The notes under the pieces: model-generated
Told to the model about the DNA's origin: nothing
Databases searched by the model: none
What the model saw: the letters and a program-made list of their open reading frames with translations, nothing else
Shown here: piece by piece, positions 35,037-48,084 of the stretch
Layout of the letters: each line of letters starts with the position of its first letter
How positions within the stretch are numbered: the stretch's first letter is position 1
Program-made: the position numbers and the translations under genes
Assembly (NCBI RefSeq): GCF_964204645.1
Contig: NC_134035.1
Span: 4,156,501-4,220,500, forward strand
Length of the DNA: 64,000 bases
Origin: Tubulanus polymorphus
Taxonomy: Eukaryota > Nemertea > Palaeonemertea > Tubulaniformes > Tubulanidae
Reading direction: 5' to 3'

Positions 35037-35044
35037 TATAAATA
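35037..35044 (+). promoter_or_regulatory. TATA box, probable Alx promoter
   Basis: TATAAATA at 35037-35044 lies in the gap before Alx, with a GC-rich segment right after it. A start site would be expected near 35065-35072 (GACTGTGAGGG), giving a 5' UTR of about 680 nt to the ATG at 35747. Inference from position and consensus only. Confidence 0.5.
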
Positions 35045-35184
35045 ATCCCGCGGTCTCTTCGACTGTGAGGGAGAACTAATCAGACCGAAGTCATATCGGA
35101 AACTTTTTGTAAACGGGCGCGACTTTCGACCGGCCTCGCCGTACGGATCGAACTGTATGATATCGAGCGTTTTGTAAGGATCTC

Positions 35185-35605
35185 ATTTCGAAATTCTCGA
35201 AATTCGGTCGTGTTTTTATAATTGTCGTCTTTTGGGTCAATTTTTGGAAACATCTTTCGCGTGAGCCAGGCTGTACCGTACGACGCGTATCCGGATGGTT
35301 TACTCGTGGTGTTAGGATTTGGTCTCGAAATTCGCGAACTCGGTCGTAAAGTGACTTAGGCATAGGAGAGTTCGAATCGGGCGTGCTCTATCTGTTTAAT
35401 AGCGTATTCATCGCTGTTGTCTCGGATTCTATTTAGAAATTCGCGAACTCGCCGGTCTTAAAGTGACTTTAACATAGACAAGTAAACTTGGAACTTTTTT
35501 GCGAGTCGGCCGTTCTGTGTCTGTTAATGGCATATCAATAGCTGTTGCGGGATTTTATTTAAAGATTCTGGGAATTCGGTCGGAATTAAACCTTGTAGCT
35601 CGGGG
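35185..35605 (+). repeat. Diverged ~120-bp direct repeats in the Alx 5' leader
   Basis: Two clear units start at about 35323 (GAAATTCGCGAACTCGGTCG, then TAAAGTGACTTAGGCATAG...TAGCGTATTCATCGCTGTTG) and about 35436 (GAAATTCGCGAACTCGCCGG, then TTAAAGTGACTTTAACATAG...TGGCATATCAATAGCTGTTG). Partial ones lie near 35190 and 35565. They sit between the TATA box and the start codon. Confidence 0.7.
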
Positions 35606-35746
35606 AGACCCCGTGCGATTATGGGGCATTTACGGTTTTAGCGAGTTGAAGGATAAGCAACGACGGTGGATGAATTACACTTGTTTACGTTCAGGAGAAC
35701 ATCGATACGTTTTGTAACACGGCGCGCTGCGATATAACGGATTCAG

Positions 35747-38700
35747 ATGGAGTCGAGCCTGTCGGCCGATGCGTCGTTATTTTACAACAAAAACAACAAC
35801 AACGCCGCCGCCGCCGTCATCGACGCGGTGAAATCCGGCCAGTGCTGCGTCGTACAGGCCGGCGGCGGTCCGGTGCAGCTGGTGGTCGACCCGACCCGCC
35901 CGCCGCTGCTGCCCCCGGGCGCGGCTCTTAACCAGCACACGATCGACGAAATACTGGGCACGCGGAAACCGGACGCTAACTCGATACTGGGTAAGTAACC
36001 GATTTTGATGATGCGGGTTTTATTATGATACCCATGTTCAGTTTGAATTTTTGGGGGTTTACTGACTGCGAATACTGTTTGAGATTATAGTTTCCACTCA
36101 TTCATTAATAAGCCTAGTCCCACAAATACTCTCAAAATCAAAATATGATTTCTTGTTCATTTTCGATTAAACTACTATTTTCGATGTCAAATTACTCTCA
36201 TTTTGGATGGAAACTATTAGAATTAGAAATATCAGGTATAGCCTGGTCTGGATTTATGATCCATTTGAAGTATAGGAACTTCATTTTCCTTAGATTTTAG
36301 TATGGTGGAAAAAAGTTACGAATTTGTTGGCTAGAAATTAACTTACTATATCATCGTATTGGTACCCAACGAATTCATAAATTCAACATCATTTTGTCCT
36401 TAATAACATAACTTTGTTGTACGAAATCGAAGAAAAAGATCATTTGATCAAATGCACGATTTACCGTGTATTCATTTACCGCCCGAGAATCTGAGCCTAT
36501 GATTATCCGTTGTTCACGTGGCCTCCGTCCAATGTATGCGTCAGTCGGAATATTCTAGGCCTATAATACACGATACTGGCTGCCTGTTAGAAATAATTAA
36601 ACATTACACGTCGTAATGTAAGCATTCGAAAACGATATCGTATACAAAATGAATACAATGTTTAGCATCGTTTTAAGACGGCGCGGATTTGTTATCGGTA
36701 TTTGTTGTTATTTCTTATCAATTTTAATTTGTGTTGTTGGTTAGGAATCTCTCGTTGTTAGTCGAGAAAATATGGCGCTCTGTAGTTAGATAATGATAAT
36801 ATTATCAGCATATAGTGCTGGGCCAGCGTAGACCTCGACCGGGATTTTCGGTATTCGTGGTGGACGGTTTTTTTCAGAACTTCAGAGATTTATGAGAATG
36901 ATTGTTTTTCCGTCTGCAAGTAAATACGATACACAATTCCTGGGGCCAGTTGCTCAAAAGTTGGTTAGAGTTAACCAGTGGATGATGTCATATTGGCAAT
37001 TAAAAGTCCATTGTTACTATGGTATTTATCCACCGGTTATCTTTAACCACACTTTTGATGGTCCCTGATTGAAATAGTTGCATAGGTTAAGATATACTGT
37101 TTTTTTTCGCCCACAATTATGCGAAACAAAATTCAGATTGAAATCGTACCCATTTAGTTGTATAGGTATATAGGTTGAAATTCCACGTTTTAGCGATTGA
37201 AAATGAACTTATTTATTAGACATCATTGAACGGAGAAAATCTGTTGACCCGAGCCGGCATTGAAATGTATTTACCTTAGTCATTTCATCCTTCATTTTTA
37301 CAGATAAAAAGATGCTCGACGCCGAAGAGGAGACCAGTTTGTCGAGCATATCTGAAAAGTTCTGCGACGGAGGCAGCGGTGCGTCCGTCGCCGCCGCCGA
37401 GCTGTGCGACGTCAAACCGGACTCGTTACTGGACGCCGACTCGGACAAGTGTTCGGACTGCGTCATACAGCGCAAGAAACGTCGCAATCGCACGACTTTT
37501 ACCAGTTTCCAACTGGAGGAAATGGAGCGAATTTTCCAGAAGACCCACTACCCGGACGTGTATACGCGCGAACAGCTCGCTCTCAGATGCGACCTGACCG
37601 AGGCGAGAGTTCAGGTAACTGAAACCCGCACCCGAAACCCCTCTTATCTTCCTAGGAATATGTTGGCTTTAATGATTACTCCCGATACCTAGAATTTGAT
37701 ACACTAAATCAAGAAGAATTGACCTAATTGGGTGCCGATTAAACACGTCACTGGTTCTGAACCAATTCAGTTTCATTTAATTCCCAATTGAAACCCCAAT
37801 ATTTTTATTTCAATCCAATACGTTTTTATTTCTTTTTTATTCATTTATTTATTTCCTGAATAATTTACATAAATGAATTCCCGATTCACAAAATGACAAT
37901 AGTTGTATATACATATATAAACCGATGTAAAATAACAGCAGGTCAGCCAGAGAAAAGCAGAGGCATCCTAAAATCATAAACACATAAAATATTTTGAAAT
38001 TATTTGAAAGCCTATTTCCTGTATTCACCGCGAAATTTGTTTACGTGTAGAATACTTAACAATTAGAAATATTTCAAATAATTTTGAAAGTTCACTCCGG
38101 ATACAAGCGACGAGTTTCGTTGCGGTAATCCTCGTAAAAAAAAATCGTATCTCACTTATTCCTAAGGTCGAAATTAAAACCCTCGGAACTGTTCCGCGAT
38201 TCACCTAATACTCGATGCGCCGGAAAATTGAATTAAGTTCTAGTTAATAGTGAAACCGGTATAGTTGATTGGGGGCTAACTTGCCTGTTAATTAAATCTA
38301 TCAAACTCGAAATTAGCTACAAGGAAGCGTTCGTGTCGGAGTACGTGTGTGTGTATACCGCGATTTGTTCTATCATAGAAAGGCGCGAAAACGTGCATCG
38401 TATTATGCGCGCTCGAAAACCTATACCAGGCTTCGAGCATCTGTAGCTGTAGGCTACTCGGGCGCGCTTCCTCGTAATACTACTATTCCGTAAAATCAGT
38501 AACCGGGAGAATGATTTAACATATCGCCGGAGAATGCGTACGAAGCCAAATCGAATTTGTAAACTGACTCGTTAAAAAGCGGACCTGTAATACGTGTTAA
38601 GATGATGAATGCGTTGATTCGATGGGTATAAAATAGGGCGTGTATTTGATGACGATATAAAGTGGACCTTTACGTCGAAAAGCTACATTTGAAATGCATC

Positions 38701-40860
38701 TTTTTAACCTAATTATCTTTCCCGATATTGATATTGATTACCGTTGATTTCAATTGCGGGTAGAGCGAGAACTTTTATCACAGGCTTTCACTATTTGGAT
38801 ATTTCTGAAACAAAACCCAGATTCATTTAAAGAAAATACGTAGCTGCACTAACAATCAATATGCACAATGGAACAATTCATATATAGTTCTTGTTTCGGT
38901 TCGGGTCCGATTTCAAGGCCATTCAAAAACACATCCATCAAAAACACAGCTTATCATTGCATATTAACATTACATCCTCGAGCAAACTTCCAGGTCTGCC
39001 AAACTTACTTCCTAAAAGATTTCAATTATAGTTAATGAATCATTAAACGTAAACGTTATCTTATAACTTTTTCTAAGATACCCCTGTAGGAAGGACAACA
39101 TTTCGAAATGTGCAGTTATTTCAAACTGCTGGCGACGATTTTTTAAGGCATCGTTTTAGAATATCATCTTCAGCCGTAGTTATGGAGTATCGACGATCGT
39201 AACATTGACGGTTCATGAGGTGTAAAATGTATCTTTTCGTTGTTGTTATCTGAAGCGAATACAGTTGCGAACTTCGGTTTGCCCGCACCGGCTCTCTATA
39301 CGGCGCGGCGGTTAACTGTCATCGGTTACGCTGATAACAGGATCGATGAAGCCGAGAGAGGGAGAGGGAAAGAGAGAGGGTATTTGAGAATCTATATACG
39401 CCTGCTTTTCTCGGGGCATCGTTCCCCGAGTTTATCTCCGATGATGTTCGAACGCGCACAACTCACACACAGGTGCTTCGCCGAGAAGAGCGAAGGTGAT
39501 TTTAATTAGTGCCACTTTACGGAGAGAATAGCTAAGTCATTAACGCGCCGCGCTCGTTCTCGGCTGTTATACACGGGGAAAGCTTCTTAAAGTTTCCACA
39601 TGCGCGAAATCGCGAAACATCCGAACGCAGAACAAGAAACATTTTACGTTAAAACCATGAATATTGACACATTTTTGATAGTTCCTCAGATAAAACTCTA
39701 TCTTCAGTGAAAAATTCTACATTGTTTCTCAAAGCAATGAAAAAGTTACAGCCAATCAGATAAAATTACCAATTTTGGGCGCCTTCCTAAAAGTGACGCC
39801 GAGATGTTGCAGCCGAGAAAAATGAAATAAACGCCATCAGAAAATAGAAATTGTCACCTTTCTAACGATATATAACTTAAATTGTAGTGGCAAAAGGGGG
39901 ATAGACGACAATTGATCGCGCCAAAGGTTTTATTATAAAAACTGTTAAAATCTGTCTGTACAATCTGTACAATACGGGACCCGCGGACCGCCTCAAAATG
40001 GCGCCTGGTAACTGAAAACTTCCCTATTATATACGCCCGACCGATCGAGTATATCCGTCCAATGCCTTCCAATGAATTCTTCTCTTTTTTATGTTGTCGT
40101 TAGGTTTGGTTTCAAAATCGACGGGCGAAATGGCGAAAACGGGAACGATTCGGACAGTTGCAGAACATGCGGGCGATGGCCGGTTCACCGCCTTACGATC
40201 AGATCCCGATACCGTGTCCCGTCACGTATCCGCAGGTAAGCAGGTCGAGTTTCATTCAAACTCGGGGTAATCGTCCAAATGACGATTACTCACAGTTTCG
40301 GGGTAACTTTTGATTTGGAGTCGAGAGGACGCAAGGATTCATTGGGGCCGGTTGATGATTCCAAAGCAGAGTTCACCGGTCTCGGCCTATTTTGGTTTTA
40401 CAGCCCTGGCAGCAGAATTGAATGGAAAAATAGCCTTTCTCATGTCAAACTACTTGCCTGAAATACGGGTACAATGTTTAATACATTAATAAATTACTTT
40501 TGATTTCAGATGCAGAATCCGTGGAATACAAAGGTATCGATGCCCGCTCAGTATAACGGGGCTGGTTCGTGTATGACCCCTCATAACAACATGCCCGCTT
40601 TCATGGGACTGGCACAAAACGGTATAATGCCCGCGTCACTAGGGGGCGCCACGTGCGTGGTGCCGCCGCCGCCCCAGACGCATCCGGGATACGGGCGCCA
40701 ATTGGACACTTTTCCACCGACAGTCGAAGGCTGCGTGGACACTGGTCGTAGGAGTTCCAGTATAGCTACATTGCGACTGAAAGCTCGTGAACACAGCGTG
40801 GCTATGGGCATCTTACCGACTCTCAGAGACTCGGTAGTGACGTCGCAGCATTTTAACTAG
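35747..40860 (+). CDS. ALX: Aristaless-like paired-class homeodomain transcription factor (Alx/Cart1), four exons
   Basis: Inferred coding exons are 35747-35990, 37304-37614, 40104-40235 and 40510-40860, with GT/AG introns in matching phases, giving 345 residues. An octapeptide/eh1-like HTIDEILG lies at 64-71. A Q50 paired-class homeodomain lies at about 140-199 ([20 protein letters not shown] ... [19 protein letters not shown]), with the intron between homeodomain residues 46 and 47, a position common in paired-class genes. It is followed by ERFGQ, an Alx hallmark, and MQNPWN, resembling IQNPSW of vertebrate ALX1. An OAR-type motif near the C-terminus ([17 protein letters not shown], about 309-325) completes the Alx architecture. 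Alx factors control mesenchymal, skeletogenic and craniofacial programmes. There is no paired domain. The long intron 2 (37615-40103) is a plausible site for enhancers. The gene is downstream of PEX16 on the same strand. Confidence 0.93.
36942..37065. mobile_element. MITE 'GGGGCCAGTTGCTCAAAAGT' in Alx intron 1
   Basis: The left end GGGGCCAGTTGCTCAAAAGT with GTTAGAGTTAACC is mirrored by GGTTATCTTTAACC with ACTTTTGATGGTCCC on the right, 124 bp in total. It is non-coding. A possibly related start (GGGGCCGGTTTCAAGGACCG) is at about 26860. Confidence 0.6.
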
Positions 40861-41600
40861 CGTCGTAGAATTGAATCTGTGGTATCCGGGGAGGTGGTAG
40901 CGAGGGGTACCGGCGTATCGGCTATCCCGTAAGATGGAGACACTGGAATCTTGTGTGCACTGTCATAGAAATGTTAAGCCGTGACCAGTATGATGTGTAA
41001 AAACCAAGATGTAGACCACAGACGTAAACTTGATCAAAGTTCATTTTCGGTAAACTTCGATTTCAATTTTCGGTCTTCCAATCCAAAAATCAGGCAGATC
41101 ACAAGATCACTAGATGAACTCGGAATAATTTTCAGAGTTCATATGTGGCACGACTTTCGTTCGCCGTACAAAGAATTTGAGAAGACTATCGTCGTTAGAT
41201 TCAAAAGAAATTTAGTTAAAAGCAGGATCGAGCGTTTACGTCGTACTGTACACTGGCGACACCTGGCGGATTCTGGTGAAATTCCGCTTGCCGCAGTCCG
41301 GTACGCGATGGAGTTAGCTGTGTCCCTTTACGTTAGGATCGAATGCGATTGAAGAATGTAGCATCCGGCCCAAGTGTGCTTACTACCAGCTGCCCACTGA
41401 TTCAACTTGAAGACGTCTCGGTCAGATGTTTGTGTGTGTGGTGATTCCCGGATTTTAAACACGTTTACTACTAACGGCACAAAAAGAGACAAAGTCTTCC
41501 AAGAGTTCACGCGTAGATGGTGATTATACTGACGTAGCGTATTAGGTTCACGGGTCTTTATGAATATTTCAGAAATAAAAATTAATATCAATACAATATG
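40861..41600 (+). other. Probable Alx 3' UTR
   Basis: Sequence continues after the Alx TAG without obvious repeats. An AATAAA poly(A) signal occurs at about 41574-41579 (AGAAATAAAAATTAAT), about 715 nt past the stop, and is the best candidate 3' end. The 123-codon frame at 40981-41352 has no recognisable domain and lies within this presumed UTR. Confidence 0.45.
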
Positions 41601-41893
41601 CGTGTGTATATATTATGTTTGCAATGAAAGTTGAAAGAAAGTTGATATAAATGTGTAAAATGAATGTTTGCCTATTGGTGTTCTTATTTTGAGGTTATTT
41701 TCGATGGATTCGGGCGCGATATTGAAATGTCGGCTGGACGTTCACCCAGATCTGCAACTGGAATTCATAATCGATGGATGGGTTTAAAAGTTCTTTACGA
41801 CCGGGCTTAGTGCACGTTGCCGTCAACCCTCTGATGAATGCCCGCCATTTTCTCATAGTTGAATTTGCAACGCCTGGTACATCTTGATGTATC

Positions 41894-42790
41894 TTGAAAC
41901 GGTTGAAGCTGATGTACAAAACTGCCCCTCGATACAGTTCAACGTTTTCCGCGCAGCGTCACGATTGCTTTGTAGAAAGATACGCCGCGGTTCAGCATTC
42001 GTTTCTTTCGTACACCACGGAGAATATAAGGATGTTGGATAGTTCGTTTTACACTCAAACGTGGGGAATAGATAAAATAATTATTGAAACCCACTAGATA
42101 TACAAATTAAAAAGATTGAGAACAGAACTGATTTATGGAGAATGAAAATGAAAAATTAAAAGATCGTTTCGAACTCTTGCTATATTGCTCAATATTGGTT
42201 TGCAAAGAAATTTAAACGGAGATAATAATCCATATTCATTAAACGGCCTTAGCCTAAAGATAAACCTTTTTAAAGTTCCAGGCGCCATGTTCTTGGGTAC
42301 CCGCCGGGTTCGCATTACTGAATTTATACCCCCTAGAGTAGATGCATTCGTCGATATGATACAATCAGACTTTAATAGGAAATTAGATTATACAGGCAAC
42401 AATATTGTGACGGGGTATCGCGTCACGCCTATACACTGTCTAAAAAGTGACTGTTATGTCATTGTGTTTGACAGGCCCCGCGGACGTGCACCGATAAATA
42501 CACCGCTCGACGGCGAAACATACAATTTCCAACTTTGAAAATCGAGAAGGATTTACTTAAAATGATTTTAACGCACGTTTTCCTGCCAAAAACAATATTA
42601 CGATTTCAAACGGAAATGATCCATTTGTGTCGGCGATGAAAAATAACTTTGAGCCACAAGCTACATTCACTTATCTTTATCGACATTGTTCACAAATAAC
42701 ATTAGGCAAAACTGTTTCGCTTTTAAGTTTATCTAAACATACCCGAGGGAAACTGGTGAAAGATTGTATGTTGTTTGTTTGTTCGTTGTT
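41894..42790 (+). pseudogene. Unrecognised protein-like fragments, frame broken
   Basis: Open stretches at 41894-42097 and 42185-42538 share a frame. The second reads like a folded protein (LKINLFKVPGAMFLGTRRV, DMIQSDFNRKLDY, then a stop after NFQL). A shifted frame continues with NDFNARFPAKNNITISNGND and SAMKNNFEPQATFTYLYRHC to about 42770. The changing frames suggest a decayed coding region, perhaps of a mobile element. I do not recognise the family and assign no function. Confidence 0.25.
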
Positions 42791-43132
42791 TTTTTTAAAT
42801 AGGGAATTGTCCCTTATTTATCTATTTAATCGATCGAATTTGATTTTGTTAAGTTATTCGGTGTTCCCGCCACACTTCACCCAGTCCTGGCAGTATATGG
42901 TTGTCTCCACAGAGATCTCCGTCGCTCTACGATCCTGGCGTAACCAACCGCCGGACATCAGACACTAGATCAGTTCTTGGTGAACGAAACAGGGGTTTGA
43001 TTTTTGAGATTTGGAATTTACTCTACGGGTTTAAGATCATGTCGTCCATTTTCTTATTATGTTTTTCGGGTCGAAGGTTGTTTTCGACCCGAAGACAACG
43101 TTGCGTCCTCGGGTTCCGATTCCGAGCGAGCC

Positions 43133-43348
43133 CAGGGGCGGATCCAGCCGGTGATGGCGGTGGCGAAGCTCATTAAAGGGGGGGGGGGTTGGGGTTCCTC
43201 CCAAAAAATTTGAAAAACAACTCTTTTCCCTTGTATGTTTTAAATGCATTCTGGACCTGTTAGATAAGGTGCTAGTAGAAAATATGTTATTCAGATTTTT
43301 CTGACTATTTTCTGGAATACAGTGGAATACAGCTTGGATCCGCCCCTG
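43133..43348. mobile_element. hAT-like MITE, 'CAGGGGCGGATCCA' ends
   Basis: The 216-bp element has inverted ends CAGGGGCGGATCCAGCC and CAGCTTGGATCCGCCCCTG. It contains a run of 11 G. The CAGGGGCGGATC terminus is typical of hAT-derived non-autonomous elements, although no intact 8-bp target duplication was seen. Confidence 0.7.
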
Positions 43349-46300
43349 AATTGCTTAATACGTCGGCGCGTTCGAGCCGATTTTCAATTTCGTTAACAAA
43401 ACAAATCTTCTTCACGGCTGCTGCGTTTTAAACGTGACGAAAAACGACTAATTAAACGGATAAGATAGCGCGAGACCCGGCGGCGAAACGACCGGCGGGT
43501 TACGTTCATCACAACACGACGACGGACGCGCTATCGGTTTCTACTCGTGCGAGATATGCGCAGAGAAACCGTCGACGTTAACGGCAGCAACATAGCGATT
43601 AAGAATCCGTAGTAAAACCCCATTTATAATTAACTGAAGTTTTAGGCTCGTCGGAGGCGACGCGATTCGGCGATCGTTGTTCCTCCGTTCGGCGGATTAA
43701 TGTTTGGACATTAAACGCTTCCGCGAACGTAAACCATATAGTCCTTTTATTGTGTAACATTCTCACGCATGTTAGTTCTGAAGAATTTTCTTTTTTTCTG
43801 CAGGCGTAGCCTATCTTGGAAGTATCTGTAGATTGCCATGATTACATTCGATTTATTCCTAATGATTTATTTATTCCTGATGATATTTGTATATTTACTC
43901 TACTCGATGAAAACCATTTTCGCTTGACAGGTTTCTGTTTTCTATATTTTATCAGTTCGATGCGAAAAATTGGATTATGAAAAGAAAATGATTTCAATTT
44001 CTTGCGAAAAATAGTGTTTAGTACTTTATTCGGGTGTCGGGGGCGGGTCCAGCCTAGCGCTACTACTGCTTGAGCGGTACTCACGTTTGTAAAGCGCTAT
44101 TCTATTTTTCAAGTTCTGGTAGATGTTATCAAAATGGTCATTGAATAATCTTTCTTGGGTATGGGTAATCGTTCGTCAAAATGCTACATTTTCTGGATGG
44201 AAAGAGGGATAGATTTGATGCCTGAAATGTGCCCGGATTGCATCTTAGAGCCCTAACAATTCCAAATCTTCGATTATATAGGCGCCCTCCGACAACCGGT
44301 CAGTACTCAGAAACAGGTTAGCTCTGCCACTGTGGTTCTATATGAAAGTCATGCAGGTTTTAGTCGCTCGTAGCTCATATTTCTAACTCGCGTGAACAAT
44401 AACGTTAATTCTCAATATTGGCGCGCAGCTAATTGAATCGACGAAAATAGGATCGGGATTTGGCGGTGGATTAATCGTAGGCCATGTTAGTGGATTGATG
44501 ACGTGTTTTGTAACGCGGCGATACATAACTGACTCAATGGGGCGATGAGTAATACATAGATTATTCGCGCAATTTGGGCCATCTTCAAGGCGACAGAATT
44601 GTATGCCAGTTAACCACATCTTAATGAACACTTTCAGTATTCCTGAAGATGACTATAAGTCGAAACGTAGAATCAATCAATTATTATTAGCTTTAAGGAA
44701 ACTTTTCGCACTTCATCTCTCTCGTTATATCAGTGTTCGATTCTCAATTTCTATATCAGTTCTTTCGAACATAAGGACACAATGCCCTGTAGCCAGTTCA
44801 GTTGCAGTTAAAACTCGTTGAGTGTGAGGATAAGGTCATTTTCATTAAATTACTCACAGTTACCGTTGAACTGGGTCCTGAGTGGTCGGAACGGTCAGCC
44901 AAGCCATTATATCGGACCGGTTATATAGGTTTTTACACCAGAAACCAGGGCTATAATTCTCACGCGGAAAGAACGGGCTGAATTAACCATTGATGAAACG
45001 CTCTGAGTATTGTAACGACGATATACAAAATATCCCTCAAATAGTGAAGAAAAAAAAACACTTTCCCAATGGTTTGTATTCGACGTTTAGAATTTCGACT
45101 CAAAAATTTTTATTCCTTGTAGTTAGGTTAGTAGACGGTTTCTGTCGTCTCTCCCGCAATGTGCGGCACGATGGCATTTTTAAGCCGCCGGCAGTGTCGT
45201 AGTATATTCTCTGATGGGTTAGAAGAGATTTACTGCCACCGTTTCCCATTCGCAGCGCGGCGGGTGAATTGTCTTTATGGCTGAACTCGGATATACGTCA
45301 AAATATTACATCATGCATATTTGATTACCTATATCGGCCACGTCATCGCCGGCGAGTCGGCGCTATTGAAATCGAGCCGTAGATTGACAAAAAATTCAAA
45401 AGTTCTCTGCGGTTTCGATTGGTTAGAAAACTGCTGCCGGCCTAATTCAGAAATACACTCAGCTGTGTTTGATCTTATCGTAAAAAATAAACTAGTTTAT
45501 ACGTCCATGTAAATGTCGCAGTACATATTTTGAGAGGGCATCTATCCTACCGTTACAAACACGGGCGCGGGTCCAGGGGGTCTCGTGGGCTTTGCATGAA
45601 TAAGACCCTCAAATGTTTTATGAGTTGCCCTTTTCATGCCCTTTTCATGAAGTAATGTTCACCGCCTTGTCAATATGGAATCGTTCAGTTTTCTAAACCT
45701 GAAACTTCTTCTAAACTTCTAAACTTCTGATCTGAGGATTTGTATCTAATCCATTCAGGAATTTTCAACGTCGAGACTTTTATCGCTAATACGCCTCCGA
45801 AATATGTTTTTTAGATAGTTATCAGAAAATGCCTTTAAACGCGTCACAATATCTACAAAAATAGACCTAGGATCCACCCCGAAATAATGACATCATTCTG
45901 AATGGGGTGATCATGTGAAAGTTCGCCTCGTCTGTTGCGCAAGCTTTTACGAATACGAACTACGAAATTGACAATCGGCTGATGCGGAATAGCTATAGAA
46001 TGTAGCAGAACACAAAATAACTGTTTTGCGTTCAACAACGCCCGAAATAGCACCGCTTTAATTTGGAATGATATCCGAAACCGCGCCGAAATCGTTACGT
46101 TCTCCGATATACCCGTCAAAGCGATCGGGAAGCATTTCATAGCTACCTTTAATCGACATTTCCAGTTGACCCCTCGGGCTCCGCTTTTGTATCAACTCAA
46201 TTGTATCGTTGATATTCGATAGAGTTTCTGTTTATTCTTTTGAATTTTCAAACGAACACCGAATCCAAATGTTAAAACGTGTCAACAACACGGTTCGCAG

Positions 46301-47728
46301 TATTTGTGAGCGAGCGCGATCGTTTTTCCTGTTTTCGATCGCTTTGATTTCACGTCAGTCACACCGAGCGCGGTCTAAAAATACGTTTATAGAGAGAAAC
46401 TCTCGATTCTTCAAAATGGAAAATATACGCGAAAATGTGCGCGCGAGAAAATCCCTCGTTTTAACTGAGAGAAGGGTTATCATATATTTTTTAGACCATC
46501 GGCGTCTAAGCTTTCATCAATTATCAGCCGTAGAAATGAAAACAGAATTTTTTTTCTTATTTTTAAAGGATTTCTGCTGAAGATCCGCTAAACCCTGAAA
46601 TGTTGCTAGTTGCTCTTTTTTGAATTGAATTTTACTGCTTTATCATATGTTAACGTATAAACCGTATAACGTATACACCCTAAAAAATGCCTCCAAATGA
46701 GCCCCGAGACCCCAAAACTGAGGCTCGTAAATCCGCCCCTGTTTAGAAAAAATCGGTACCAAAAAGAACGAACGTTGTTGTTGTCGTCGTTTTTTTGCAC
46801 GGTCGAATCGTCTACGATTTCGGTCAGCAGACGAGACGTTGCGGGATGTTTCGCGCTACTCATGTTTCTCCCGACGCGATCATAGCGCCGTTCGCGCACG
46901 TAACGGTCATAAAACCGAATCAAATGATACACTACAATCGCAAATCAAAAAGGACACGCGTCGCTATATTTGCCTAACAACAACTAAAACCTCGTCGTAA
47001 ATTTGATGCGCGGTTTATTGGATAAAAACCGGCCATTATCGCGACTATTCGCGAGACATCGATATGCATCGGTTTTGACATGCGTCGGCTGCCGGTGATC
47101 GCTTTATCGCGCGCATTATCGGTCGCATCTGTGCGGTCAGTCTTACGTGCTTCTATTCCCCGATCGCGGCTCGTATATTGCGCCGTATTAATCCTGATGA
47201 TGACATATTTTCGATGATGTCGAATGTAAGTCGACAATTATCCTTTACATCCGTAAATACAGCAGGTCGCCGGTGTGTATACATGACGGCGCGGTTGATG
47301 GGCAGTCGAGAAAGGGTTTCCGATTGCACGTCGCGCGCGGTATGGATCGTGTGTGTTCGTGTAGTTTTTTTTTTCGTACCTAATAATTCTTCGTATTTAG
47401 CTTTCTCCGCGAGAACTCCGATAAAACGCGTTTACAGCATTCAGTAAAACGTTCGATTCGTCGATATTGGCTTTTATTTCGAATCAAGTTTATTATACAG
47501 AACTTTTTAAAGCGATGCCGCTTATTGATAGCAGTTATAGTGAAATGGATTTTTTCTTTTCATCGAATCGCGCCGAGGCCATTTAGACTCGGTTATAGAT
47601 GCATTCAAGGTGAAACGAATTCGAAATGTCACCGAACCGAACGTATTTATAATCTACGATTTATCTGATTCCGAAATTTCTACCTTTTTTCCTGAATTAA
47701 TATCATTAAAATCGTTGATAAGAATATT
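43349..47728. other. Intergenic region with repeats; no gene supported
   Basis: Many short open frames occur on both strands without domains or splice support. A fragment at about 44605-44700 (TCCTGAAGATGACTATAAGT, then CGAAACGTAGAATCAATC) is related to the AATCCCACAATAAT MITE. CpG-rich islands at about 43370-43720 and 46970-47350 might be promoters, but no exon could be tied to them. Confidence 0.4.
45975..46219 (+). pseudogene. Possible non-LTR retrotransposon RT C-terminal fragment
   Basis: An open stretch of about 80 codons reads NCFAFNNARNSTALIWNDI... then IPVKAIGKHFIATFNRHFQ, with a Leu/Ile-Trp-Asn followed by a Phe-x-x-x-F block as at the C-terminal end of LINE reverse transcriptases. 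Stops precede and follow. The match is by pattern only and is weak. Confidence 0.25.
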
Positions 47729-48084
47729 TACTAGCTCCGATGATCACTAGTGGAACTGGCTCCGATGATTACTAGTGGAACTGGCTCCGATGATCACTAG
47801 TGGAACTGGCTCCGATGATTACTAGTGGAACTGGCTCCGATGATCACTAGTGGAACTGGCTCCGATGATTACTAGTGGTACTTGCTCCGATGATCACTAT
47901 AGTGTAACTGGCTCCGATGATCACTCGTGGAACTGGCTCCCATGATCACTAGTGGAACTGGCTCCGATGATCACTAGTGGAACTGGCTCCGATGATCACT
48001 AGTGGAACTGGCTCCGATGATCACTAGTGGAACTGGCTCCGATGATCACTAGTGGAACTGGCTCCGATGATTACTCGTGGAACT
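47729..48084. repeat. 25-bp minisatellite, about 14 units
   Basis: The unit is GGAACTGGCTCCGATGATCA plus CTAGT. It contains the palindromes TGATCA and ACTAGT. In the first units GATGATC and GATGATT alternate, giving a 50-bp higher-order period; later units are nearly all GATGATC. Sporadic variants include ACTCGTGG and a unit with a 2-bp insertion near 47900. Confidence 0.95.

Noticed and set aside
40981-41352. 123-codon ORF after Alx
   Set aside because: It lies between the Alx stop and the probable poly(A) signal and has no domain; more likely 3' UTR.
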